A DNA stretch of 14,871 bases, from NCBI GenBank assembly GCA_905193145.1, contig CAJJNP010000069.1, positions 1-14,871 on the forward strand. The letters are read 5' to 3'. The translations under genes and the position numbers were made by a program. Below the pieces are notes generated by a model, which ran no database searches, had not been told where the DNA came from, and worked only from the letters and a program-made list of their open reading frames with translations. Every line of letters starts with the position of its first letter. The stretch's first letter is position 1. This document shows positions 1 to 7,938 of the stretch, in pieces. The stretch comes from an uncultured Odoribacter sp. (GTDB taxonomy: Bacteria > Bacteroidota > Bacteroidia > Bacteroidales > Marinifilaceae).

Positions 1-150
1 CAAATAAGCTATTCTCCGTTGCATGTGTTTATGTGATTTAAAAATATGGATTTATCTTATAGTCGGGTAATAAATATTTGGCGCATCTACATTTGTCATT
101 TTGTTAATACATGCAAACTCTGGTTTAACAATAGAATTTATATGGTATAA
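1..150. other. Left-edge non-coding stretch
   Basis: I see no supported gene here. Two frames open at the left edge close within about 40 bases (stops at 34-36 and 37-39). Either could be the last dozen codons of an upstream CPS gene, but the fragment is too short to choose. A TACATTTG box at 88-95 matches the Bacteroides -7 consensus, but no TTTG lies about 20 bases upstream, so I do not call a promoter. Confidence 0.4.
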
Positions 151-354
151 GTGCTTCGATGTGTTGAGCACTATAATGATAACCTTATAAATTTATTGTT
201 GTATAGTATTGGAATCGTTATTGCTGTCTTTGACGTATGCTCAATCATTGATATACTAAGAATTAAAATAATAGAGAAGAATTTCTTTAAATGGTACGAT
301 TCCAGACAGAGATTCGTACATGCAATCAAATGTCTACAGAACATAAAAATATAA
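151..354 (+). CDS. Possible small hydrophobic protein or decayed gene remnant
   Basis: This 67-codon frame has a GTG start directly after an in-frame TAA at 148-150. The product is unrecognised. It has a hydrophobic stretch at about residues 12-38 that could form one membrane helix, then a basic tail. The only support is position: it stops four bases before the vioA-like start, the same tight spacing seen between the other genes of the operon. No ribosome-binding site is visible and the composition is as AT-rich as the flanking non-coding DNA. It could be the tail of a broken upstream gene, a real small protein, or chance. Confidence 0.25.
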   Translation: MLRCVEHYNDNLINLLLYSIGIVIAVFDVCSIIDILRIKIIEKNFFKWYDSRQRFVHAIKCLQNIKI

Positions 355-358
355 TTAT

Positions 359-1507
359 ATGGACAATAAACTTATCACAGTAACCAGTCCGTTACTTCCT
401 AATCTTGAGTATTTTACTGCTGAACTTCAGAAGATTTGGGACAGTAAGTGGATTACTAATATGGGACAATATCACCAACAACTCGAAAATGCTTTGGCCG
501 AATATCTCCATGTACCTTATGTTTGCCTCTTTACAAATGGTACGCTTCCCTTGATGACTGCTCTTCAGGCACTTCGCATTACAGGTGAAGTCATTACTAC
601 CCCTTATAGTTTTGTTGCAACTACTCACTCTATTTGGTGGAATAACTGTAAACCTGTATTCGTTGATATTGATCCTGCTACTGGCAACATTGATCCTGAT
701 AAGATTGAGGCAGCCATCACGCCTGCTACAACGGCAATTATGCCTGTTCACTGTTATGGCAAACCTTGTGACACCAAACGCATTCAGCAGATTGCTGATA
801 AGTACGGACTTAAGGTTATTTACGATGCTGCACATGCATTTGGTCTTGAAGTTCCTGCTGAGGAGTATGATCTTCCTGCATATGACGAGAAAGGACTTGC
901 CGGTATCATGAATGCTGGTGATATGTCTACCCTATCTTTCCATGCAACTAAGGTGTATAATACCATAGAGGGAGGTGCTCTTATCGTAAAGGATGAAGCT
1001 ACAAAGAAACGTATTGATTATCTCAAGAACTTCGGTATTGTTGACGAGGTAACCGTTGTTGCCCCAGGAATTAATTCTAAGATGGACGAGATGCGATCTG
1101 CTTACGGACTTCTCAACCTTCATCAGGTTAATAATGCAATTTTTGAGCGTCAGAAGGTTGCAAATATCTATCGTGAAGCCCTCCGTCCTGTTGAAGGTGT
1201 TGCATTCTTTGATGATATGCCCGGAGTCCGTCACAACTACAGCTACTTCCCAATCTTCATTGATTCAGAAAAGTACGGAATGACACGTGATGGACTCTAT
1301 TACAAAATGAAGGCTGAGAACGTATTGGCTCGTAGATATTTTTATCCTTTGATTAGCGATTTCCCATGTTATCGTGGACTTCCTACTGCTGGTCATGACA
1401 ACCTTCCTAAGGCAACGAAGATGGCTGATAACGTACTCTGTCTGCCAATGCATCACAAGTTGTCTGCAGAAGATATGGAACGAATCATTGGTTTGATAGT
1501 AAAATGA
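359..1507 (+). CDS. vioA: VioA-like dTDP-4-keto-6-deoxyglucose 4-aminotransferase (DegT/DnrJ/EryC1/StrS family)
   Basis: This is a PLP-dependent sugar aminotransferase of 382 residues, full length for the DegT/DnrJ/EryC1/StrS family. The PLP lysine is K198 in the SFHATK motif, followed by the family's EGGAL glycines. D156 in DAAHAFG is the expected partner of the pyridine nitrogen, and NGTLPL (60-65) lies near the phosphate-binding region. The N-terminal pattern (VTSPLLPNLEYF, then TNMGQYHQQLE) and the ALQALRITGEVITTPYSF stretch are, from memory, closest to VioA, which transaminates dTDP-4-keto-6-deoxyglucose to dTDP-4-amino-4,6-dideoxyglucose (viosamine). The next gene is a VioB-like acetyltransferase, overlapping by four bases (ATGA), which supports this. 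The substrate would come from RmlA and RmlB, not encoded here. The family is certain; the exact regiospecificity is inferred, and FdtB/QdtB-type or PseC-type activity is the alternative. Confidence 0.85.
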   Translation: MDNKLITVTSPLLPNLEYFTAELQKIWDSKWITNMGQYHQQLENALAEYLHVPYVCLFTNGTLPLMTALQALRITGEVITTPYSFVATTHSIWWNNCKPVFVDIDPATGNIDPDKIEAAITPATTAIMPVHCYGKPCDTKRIQQIADKYGLKVIYDAAHAFGLEVPAEEYDLPAYDEKGLAGIMNAGDMSTLSFHATKVYNTIEGGALIVKDEATKKRIDYLKNFGIVDEVTVVAPGINSKMDEMRSAYGLLNLHQVNNAIFERQKVANIYREALRPVEGVAFFDDMPGVRHNYSYFPIFIDSEKYGMTRDGLYYKMKAENVLARRYFYPLISDFPCYRGLPTAGHDNLPKATKMADNVLCLPMHHKLSAEDMERIIGLIVK

Positions 1508-2052
1508 TGGTACAATCATCATTTTATTCAGACGAAGAACTTTTGTCGATGGGCTTCAAGTCCATTGGTAAAGGTTGTATGATTAGCCGCAAGGCCAGTT
1601 TCTATGGCGTGGGTAGAATGTCTATCGGAAATAATGTCCGTATAGATGATTTCTGTATACTTTCGGGCAGTATCACCTTAGCTAACAATATTCATATCTC
1701 AGCATATGTTGCACTTTATGGGGCTGAGGGTATTGAGTTTGAAGACTATACTGGTATATCTGCTCGCAGTACCATCTACTCTGCTATGGACGACTTCTCT
1801 GGTGAGTATCTTGTAGGTCCAATCCATCCTGAAGAATATACTCGTGTTACAGGCGGTAAAGTTACCGTCAAGGCTTATACGCAGATTGGAGCCAATGTAC
1901 TTGTATTCCCAAATCTTACAATTGGAGAGGGTTGTGTGGTAGGTGCTTACTCTATGGTACGTAAAGATCTTGCTCCATGGGGTGTCTACTATGGTCTTCC
2001 TGTGCAACGAGCGAAAGATAGAAGTAAGGAAATGTTAAAGTATTGCTATTAA
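1504..2052 (+). CDS. vioB: VioB-like sugar-nucleotide N-acetyltransferase (left-handed beta-helix)
   Basis: This is a 182-residue hexapeptide-repeat (left-handed beta-helix) acyltransferase that uses acetyl-CoA. The isoleucine/valine-led repeats run from about residue 20 (IGKGCMI, MSIGNNVRIDD, ITLANNIHI) through VTVKAYTQIGANV and LTIGEGCVVGAYS to about 152, ending in YYGLPVQRAK, the usual end of the family. The N-terminus (YSDEELLSMGFKSIGK) and the CILSGSI and DDFSG segments resemble VioB, which N-acetylates dTDP-4-amino-4,6-dideoxyglucose to dTDP-Qui4NAc. ATG at 1504 overlaps the aminotransferase stop (ATGA), so the two are probably translationally coupled; the adjacent in-frame ATG at 1507 is an equally possible start. 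A QdtC/FdtC-like or general WbbJ-type acetyltransferase is the alternative. Confidence 0.8.
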   Translation: MMVQSSFYSDEELLSMGFKSIGKGCMISRKASFYGVGRMSIGNNVRIDDFCILSGSITLANNIHISAYVALYGAEGIEFEDYTGISARSTIYSAMDDFSGEYLVGPIHPEEYTRVTGGKVTVKAYTQIGANVLVFPNLTIGEGCVVGAYSMVRKDLAPWGVYYGLPVQRAKDRSKEMLKYCY

Positions 2053-2055
2053 CTA

Positions 2056-3066
2056 ATGAATACTACAATAACCACATACGCACCAGTTATTATTCCAACG
2101 CTGAATAGGAATGTACATTTTGAGCGATGTCTGGAGTCTTTGGAAAGGTGTAGCGGTGCGGATCAAACAGAAGTCTATGTCGCTCTAGACTACCCACCTT
2201 CTGAAAAATACAAGGAAGGTTGGAAAAAGATAGACGATTATCTTCGCCTTAAAGAATCACAGAATGGATTCAAGAAGTTGCATGTGATTAGACGTGACCG
2301 CAATTATGGTATTTGTCACGAGAACGGGAATTATGAGACCCTTATACGTGAAATAAAAAAGTCTTATGATCGATATATATTATCAGAGGATGATAATGAA
2401 TTCTCTCCATGCTTCCTTGAGTTTCAGAATAAATGTCTTGAACGTTTCAAGGATGACCCTCGCATTAATCTGGTGTGTGGATATAATTATGTGATGGATT
2501 TCCCTGAAATGTACAAAAACAACTTTTATCTGACGAAGTGGGGGTGTCCGTGGGGTACAGGAGAGTGGACTTCAAAACAACACCTACTAGAACGTTTCTG
2601 TAGTTTAGAGGGTTTATCTTCTATATTGAAAGATAAGGAAATGTATGCTTTGCTTAAGCGACGGGACCCAGACTCTATTGAAAAGATAGTAACTATGTTG
2701 AAAATTGGTAGGATTTGGGGTGATGCCGTTAAAGGAATCTGTAAAATTATTTATGACACATATTGCGTAATGCCGAGAGAATCTATGGTGAGAAATTACG
2801 GCAATGATGGTACAGGTGATCATAGTAAGCGTTTGAATAGTGACCAGAATAATCATTATTTGATGCAGCCAATTTCTGAAGAGACGCATTTTGAGTTTAC
2901 GGATGATGTTTTTACCTATGAACCGATATATCTTGAAAGACACCACTACACTACCACATTTATGCCATATACTTGGTTGAGAAGGATATATAAGAAGTTC
3001 GTCTTTAAAACCGATTTATTTCTTTTTAGGCACTTTAATTACATACCAAAATCAAAATATCTATAG
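2056..3066 (+). CDS. GT-A fold glycosyltransferase (GT2-like)
   Basis: This is a 336-residue cytoplasmic or membrane-associated glycosyltransferase, probably adding one sugar to the lipid-linked CPS repeat. The N-terminus (VIIPTLNRNVHFERCLESL, about residues 11-29) is the typical first strand and helix of a GT-A nucleotide-sugar binding fold. EDD at 111-113 (ILSEDDNEF) is the likely metal-binding DXD-type motif. WGCPWGTGEW at 162-171 is probably the acceptor-side loop, by analogy with other GT-A enzymes. There is no transmembrane segment. It starts three bases after the VioB-like stop, and its TAG stop touches the next gene's ATG. Donor and linkage cannot be read from the sequence. Confidence 0.8.
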   Translation: MNTTITTYAPVIIPTLNRNVHFERCLESLERCSGADQTEVYVALDYPPSEKYKEGWKKIDDYLRLKESQNGFKKLHVIRRDRNYGICHENGNYETLIREIKKSYDRYILSEDDNEFSPCFLEFQNKCLERFKDDPRINLVCGYNYVMDFPEMYKNNFYLTKWGCPWGTGEWTSKQHLLERFCSLEGLSSILKDKEMYALLKRRDPDSIEKIVTMLKIGRIWGDAVKGICKIIYDTYCVMPRESMVRNYGNDGTGDHSKRLNSDQNNHYLMQPISEETHFEFTDDVFTYEPIYLERHHYTTTFMPYTWLRRIYKKFVFKTDLFLFRHFNYIPKSKYL

Positions 3067-4212
3067 ATGCTATTTCAATTATTCATATTTGTTGTATTAC
3101 TACTGTTAGTCAATAGAGGTAACAACAGCAACTATAGCGATAAATTAAAGGAGAAAAATAGAAAGACATTTATTTTCGTTGCTATGGTGTTGCTTACCGT
3201 CCAGTCTGGTTTTAGGAATCTGGCGGTTGGTTCGGATACGTTTCAATACTACAACCATTTTGAAATGGCAATTACTTCTTCTTGGACATCCTTGATAGAC
3301 AGTTTTATTGGTTTTATTCATGGAGGTGAAGGAAAGGACCCAGGCTATGCATTACTTCAAAAGACGTTCGGTACTTTCTTTCCGAGTTATCGTTTGTTTC
3401 TTATTATGGTTGCAGTCTTCTTTTTTTACGCTTTAGGTAAAACATTTAAGGAGTATACCTCATCAAATATGGAGGTTCTTATTAGTATCGCACTTTATCA
3501 ATGCTTGTATTACACGTTTTTTTCTATTACGGGTATTAGACAAACCATTGCATCTGGCATTTTATTATTTGCTTTACCATATGTATTTGAACGGAAATTG
3601 TGGAAATTTCTCCTACTGTTAGTTCTTGCAGCTACTCAGCATAAATCAGCATTATTATTCGCCCCGTTCTATTTACTTCCTTTGGTCAAGGATAGCCGTA
3701 AGTTTATATTGCTGGCTTTTGTTTTATTCGCACCAATGTGGATATTCGGAGGTCAGATTGCAAAGTATTTGGTGATGGGTTCGATTTTTGAGCAATATGC
3801 AAGCTATCTTGAACAGAATGAGATTGCTGGTGCTTACACTTTTGCTTTGTATATGATTATCTTGGGTGTTTTGATGTTTGGGAACTACAAGCAGATTGTG
3901 AATGCAGATGGGAGGAATAATGTGTTTGTCTGTGCGGTTTCAATTGCCATCATGCTTACTCCTCTAACTATGATTGATCCAAGTAATATGCGTATAGTTC
4001 AGTACTATTCGGTATTCGGATTATTGGTATTGCCGAAGTGTTTAATTTCCATACAGTTCAGGTATAATATGGACCTATCCATGATTGTGTTCTTGTTTTT
4101 AGCGGCATATACTCTTTACAGAATGGAACCATATGCGTTCTTTTGGCAGGATATGGAGCTGGGAATAAACTATGGTGGTGGAATAATTAACGATAATAGT
4201 ATAAGATATTAA
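3067..4212 (+). CDS. EpsG-family membrane protein, candidate Wzy O-unit polymerase
   Basis: This is a polytopic membrane protein of 381 residues with about ten hydrophobic segments. EpsG-family landmarks are present in order: R50 with VGSDTFQYYNHF (54-65), DPGYALLQK (91-99), GIRQTIASGI (156-165), and a histidine in ATQHKSALLF (189-198). EpsG members act as, or are assumed to act as, polysaccharide polymerases, and Wzy proteins of this kind join flipped repeat units on the periplasmic face. It starts on the base after the previous stop and lies directly before a Wzx flippase. It is the only polymerase candidate in the window, so the Wzy role is likely but inferred. Confidence 0.82.
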   Translation: MLFQLFIFVVLLLLVNRGNNSNYSDKLKEKNRKTFIFVAMVLLTVQSGFRNLAVGSDTFQYYNHFEMAITSSWTSLIDSFIGFIHGGEGKDPGYALLQKTFGTFFPSYRLFLIMVAVFFFYALGKTFKEYTSSNMEVLISIALYQCLYYTFFSITGIRQTIASGILLFALPYVFERKLWKFLLLLVLAATQHKSALLFAPFYLLPLVKDSRKFILLAFVLFAPMWIFGGQIAKYLVMGSIFEQYASYLEQNEIAGAYTFALYMIILGVLMFGNYKQIVNADGRNNVFVCAVSIAIMLTPLTMIDPSNMRIVQYYSVFGLLVLPKCLISIQFRYNMDLSMIVFLFLAAYTLYRMEPYAFFWQDMELGINYGGGIINDNSIRY

Positions 4213-4216
4213 GTCA

Positions 4217-5719
4217 ATGGTAAATCAGATAAAATATGGCGCTGTTATCTCTTATGCAGCATTGTTTATCAATATTCTAATCGGATTGGTTTATACACCA
4301 TGGATGATTAATAGTATTGGTAAGGCTGATTATGGTCTATACACATTGGCCTTTTCTGTTATTCAGATCTTTGTGTTTGATTTTGGATTAAGTCAAGCGG
4401 TTACACGTTTTGTTGCAAAGTATCTTGCTGAAGGTAGGCAAGATAAAGCAAATCAACTTATTGGTGTAACCTATAAATTATATCTTGTTGCTGATGTTGT
4501 AATCTTCACGTTGTTAGTAGGTGTATTCTTTTTTATACCAGATATTTATAAAGGTCTTACTCCGGAAGAGCTACACAAATTCAAGGTTGTGTATGCTGTT
4601 GCTGCCATTTTTAGTGTCTTCTCATTTCCATTTATTCCATTAAATGGTATTATTTCTGCTAATGAGAAGTTTATACAGCTTAAATTTTGTGATCTCGCTC
4701 ATAAGATTATTACAGTTGTCTTAATGACAGGATGTCTCCTATTAGGATATAGTTTGTATGCACTGGTAATTGTAAATGCTATTTCGGGTATTGCTACTAT
4801 TTTGCTGAAACTTATAGTTGTGCGTAGAAAAACTCAGATGCGCATCGAATGGCATTTCTGGGATAAGGATATGTTGAAAGCAATTCTTGGTTTTTCTGTA
4901 TGGGTAACAGTAGCAGCACTGGCTCAACGATGTGTTTTGAATATTTGTCCTTCAATTCTGGGTATGGTTTCTGATAGCCAGAATATTGCAATATTCGGTA
5001 TAGCGATGACTATCGAAGGGTATGTGTACACATTTGCCTCTGCCATAAATGGATTATTCCTCCCAAAGGTTACGCGAATGGTAGCAAATAATCAAAATGA
5101 TGATATTTTACCATTGATGATAAAGGTAGGTCGTATCCAGTTTTATATCATAGGAATGATTTTCCTTGGATTTATATGTGTAGGACAGAACTTTATAAAT
5201 GTCTGGGTTGGCGGTGACTTTTCGGATGTCTACCTCTGTGTTATCTTAATGATTGCTCCATCCTTTATTTCCTTAGCTCAAGAGATAGGCGCAACAACCG
5301 TGATTGTGCAGAATAAGGTGAAGAAATCTGCAAAGATTAGTGTCATTAAAGCTGTCTTAAATTTGGGCTTAGGATATCCGTTGGCAAAGGTTATGGGTGT
5401 ACAGGGTATGGCGATTTCTATTTTTATATCCTATGCAGTATCTACTGCTTTATTTAATCGTTTGTACCATTACGATTTGGGTATCAATATCCCATTATTT
5501 TTTAAAGAGTCACTATTTAAGATGGGGGGCTTTATGATCATAGTTTGTGCCTTATGCTATTCTATGAATATAGTCCTCAATAATAATGGATGGATACATT
5601 TTATTATAAAATTTATGATATTTATCTTAGTCTACAACGTAATAATGTTTGCTATGTGTCTAAATAGAGACGAAAAGAACTTATTGACAAGTCCTCTTAA
5701 AAAATACATAAGTAGATAA
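4217..5719 (+). CDS. wzx: Wzx-type polysaccharide flippase (MOP superfamily)
   Basis: This 500-residue integral inner-membrane protein has about 12-14 hydrophobic segments, the usual size for a Wzx/PST-type flippase. The N-terminal layout is typical: a first helix (about 8-28), WMINSIGKADYGLYTL, and a second helix ending in VFDFGLSQAVTRF. A conserved loop then carries the charged KYLAEGRQDKANQL. Its role would be to move undecaprenyl-diphosphate-linked repeats from the cytoplasmic to the periplasmic leaflet. It starts four bases after the EpsG-like stop, and its TAA overlaps the next ATG by one base (TAATG). Wzx proteins vary greatly in sequence, so the symbol marks function by context rather than a specific orthologue. 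Confidence 0.88.
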   Translation: MVNQIKYGAVISYAALFINILIGLVYTPWMINSIGKADYGLYTLAFSVIQIFVFDFGLSQAVTRFVAKYLAEGRQDKANQLIGVTYKLYLVADVVIFTLLVGVFFFIPDIYKGLTPEELHKFKVVYAVAAIFSVFSFPFIPLNGIISANEKFIQLKFCDLAHKIITVVLMTGCLLLGYSLYALVIVNAISGIATILLKLIVVRRKTQMRIEWHFWDKDMLKAILGFSVWVTVAALAQRCVLNICPSILGMVSDSQNIAIFGIAMTIEGYVYTFASAINGLFLPKVTRMVANNQNDDILPLMIKVGRIQFYIIGMIFLGFICVGQNFINVWVGGDFSDVYLCVILMIAPSFISLAQEIGATTVIVQNKVKKSAKISVIKAVLNLGLGYPLAKVMGVQGMAISIFISYAVSTALFNRLYHYDLGINIPLFFKESLFKMGGFMIIVCALCYSMNIVLNNNGWIHFIIKFMIFILVYNVIMFAMCLNRDEKNLLTSPLKKYISR

Positions 5720-6927
5720 TGAAAATTGTCCAGATTAATTGTGTGTACGAATATAGTAGTACAGGTCGTACTACTATGGAGATGCATGAGTATTGCATGT
5801 CCTATGGTATTGAATCTCATGTCTTTTGTATGAATAAGTCTGATGCGGATAATAATGTTTATTATGTAGGAACGCAATTGGATCATAAGCTTCATGCGCT
5901 TTGGTCACGTATTTGGGGTATGCAGGGCTTTTTTTCAAAGAGTGCAACCCGGAAAATGGTGTCTCAATTGAAAAGGATTCAGCCTGATGTCGTAATTCTG
6001 AGAAATCTACACTCTAATTTTGTTAACCTTCCTATCCTTCTTGGTTATCTTGCCAAATATGATATTCCTACAATCGTGGTACTACACGATTGTTGGTTCT
6101 TTACTGGTCATTGTACCCACTATACTGCTCATAAATGCTACAAGTGGCAGTCTGAATGCAAAAATTGTAAATTGATGAAACTTGATAATCCAAGTTTGTT
6201 CTTCGATACATCACGCAAGATGTTTCGTGCAAAGAAGGAACTGTTTGTTTCGATTCCACGCTTGGCTGTAGTTGGTGTTTCTGATTGGATTACAGATGAA
6301 GGTCATAAGGCTCCAATTTTTCAGAATGCAAAAATTTTTCAACGAATATACAATTGGATTAATCTCAAGCCTTTCCATCCCAAGGATACAATACTACTTC
6401 GCAAGAAGCTGGGGTTAAAAGACACCGATTTCGTTGCTCTTGGAGTATCAATGTCATGGGACTATCGTAAGGGAATGGAAATATTCTTTGATATTGCCGA
6501 ACGGATCCCTGATATTACAATAATTATGATTGGTTGTTTACCAGATTGTGAGTTACTACCCAATATCCTCAATGTACCACCTATGGGGGCTGTTGATGAA
6601 TTGGTCGAATACTATTCATTAGCTGATGTTCTGTTTAATTTCTCCATACAGGAAACTTTTGGCAAGGTAGCGGCGGAAGCGCTTGCGTGTGGCACTCCAC
6701 TGATCGTAAACGAGACTACTGCAAACCCAGAACTTCCTGGCGAATGTGGCTTTGTGGTTAAAAATAATGATGTCAATAATATTATAAGTGCCGTAAATAC
6801 AATTCGCTCAAGGGGTAAAGGCTATTATCAGCAGATGTGTGTTGAGCGGGCACATAACTTATTTGAGAAAGATAAGAATATCGAACAGTATATTGAATTA
6901 TTTAATATACTGAATGTTAATAGTTGA
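5719..6927 (+). CDS. GT-B glycosyltransferase (GT4-like) with an N-terminal cysteine cluster
   Basis: This 402-residue retaining-type glycosyltransferase has two Rossmann domains. The N-terminal domain starts MKIVQINCVY, with STGRT at about 14-18 as the donor/acceptor loop. The C-terminal domain carries the GT4 E-x7-E motif at E312 and E320 (QETFGKVAAEALACG). LHDCWFFTGHC at about 122-132 is followed by cysteines at 140, 147 and 150, giving a C-x7-C-x6-C-x2-C spacing from C132. Many Bacteroides CPS glycosyltransferases of this subgroup appear to share such a cluster; metal binding is possible but not shown. ATG overlaps the wzx stop by one base. The sugar added is unknown. Confidence 0.85.
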   Translation: MKIVQINCVYEYSSTGRTTMEMHEYCMSYGIESHVFCMNKSDADNNVYYVGTQLDHKLHALWSRIWGMQGFFSKSATRKMVSQLKRIQPDVVILRNLHSNFVNLPILLGYLAKYDIPTIVVLHDCWFFTGHCTHYTAHKCYKWQSECKNCKLMKLDNPSLFFDTSRKMFRAKKELFVSIPRLAVVGVSDWITDEGHKAPIFQNAKIFQRIYNWINLKPFHPKDTILLRKKLGLKDTDFVALGVSMSWDYRKGMEIFFDIAERIPDITIIMIGCLPDCELLPNILNVPPMGAVDELVEYYSLADVLFNFSIQETFGKVAAEALACGTPLIVNETTANPELPGECGFVVKNNDVNNIISAVNTIRSRGKGYYQQMCVERAHNLFEKDKNIEQYIELFNILNVNS

Positions 6928-6951
6928 GTAGGACATTTATCTTGTATAAAT

Positions 6952-7935
6952 ATGAAATTTAGTATAATTATCCCAATATATAAAGTCGAGGTTTATCTGC
7001 ATCAATGTGTGGATAGTGTTCTTGCGCAGTCATATAAGAATATTGAAGTCATTCTTGTGGATGATGGATCACCTGACTCATGTCCGCGGATATGTGATGA
7101 ATATGCAGCGAAAGATGAGCGTATCAAGGTAATTCATAAGCCAAATGGGGGCTTGTCTGATGCGAGGAATTCTGGTTTAAAAATAGCCAATGGTGATTAT
7201 GTTATTTTTTTGGACTCTGACGATTATTATAATAACACACAGTTCCTGCAGGATATTCATGACCAATTATTTTTTAAGAATGCCGATGTGTTGTTCTTTA
7301 GAAGGATTTATTTCATTGATGGTAATAACAATTCTTTTAATCGGCAAACTCCATACGACAAAAGTATGATTACAATAAGTAATAAGGGTAAACTTATCAA
7401 GAAAATGTCAGCTGCTGGTGTGTTAGATGCTAGTGCGGCAATGAAGGTAATCAAGAGGGAAATACTTATTACCAATAATCTTTATTTCAAATCTGGTATA
7501 GTGTCTGAGGATGTAGAGTGGTTTATGCGTTTGGTGCCATCGTTATGTACTATATTAGTATCTAATAGTATAGCCTATTGCTACAGAGTTCGTTTGAATT
7601 CTATCTCACATTCTATTTCATATAAAAACATTAATGACCTTTTTTCGACAATTGAAAGTTATGCGGGAGAATTGTGTATGTTATCAGACAGGGAAACAGG
7701 CATCGGTTTATTGAACTATCTTGCTTACCAATATTCTATAGTATTGGGCTATACATCAAAATACCTTATTGGTGTAGAAAAACAAAACATGCTTGATCGT
7801 TGTGCAAACTACAAATGGATAATGAAATATGCTTTGAACAAGAAAACGAAGGTATGCAAGTTGTTAATTTTCATTTTTGGTTTAAAATTTACATCATATA
7901 TTTTAGGTAAATATCTCGCTTCAATTAATCGATAA
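6952..7935 (+). CDS. GT2-family glycosyltransferase
   Basis: This is a textbook GT2 (GT-A fold) enzyme of 327 residues. FSIIIPIYKVEVYL (3-16) is the opening strand, VDDGSPD at 36-42 binds the nucleotide, NGGLSDARNSGL at 65-76 is the conserved loop, and the DXD metal motif is DSD at 88-90 (FLDSDDYY). SEDVEW further on is the expected catalytic-base region (ED motif). It would use a UDP- or dTDP-sugar, probably inverting, to extend the lipid-linked repeat. A 24-base gap separates it from the previous gene, the longest so far in the operon; it ends three bases before the next start. The acceptor and the sugar are unknown. Confidence 0.9.
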   Translation: MKFSIIIPIYKVEVYLHQCVDSVLAQSYKNIEVILVDDGSPDSCPRICDEYAAKDERIKVIHKPNGGLSDARNSGLKIANGDYVIFLDSDDYYNNTQFLQDIHDQLFFKNADVLFFRRIYFIDGNNNSFNRQTPYDKSMITISNKGKLIKKMSAAGVLDASAAMKVIKREILITNNLYFKSGIVSEDVEWFMRLVPSLCTILVSNSIAYCYRVRLNSISHSISYKNINDLFSTIESYAGELCMLSDRETGIGLLNYLAYQYSIVLGYTSKYLIGVEKQNMLDRCANYKWIMKYALNKKTKVCKLLIFIFGLKFTSYILGKYLASINR

Positions 7936-7938
7936 TTT

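Noticed and set aside
77..95. TTTG and TACATTTG as a promoter for the vioA-like gene
   Set aside because: The two boxes are only seven bases apart, against about 19-21 needed, and no other TTTG is suitably placed.
392..835. A 147-codon reverse-strand frame under the aminotransferase
   Set aside because: The forward aminotransferase is unambiguous through its PLP motifs; this is a shadow.
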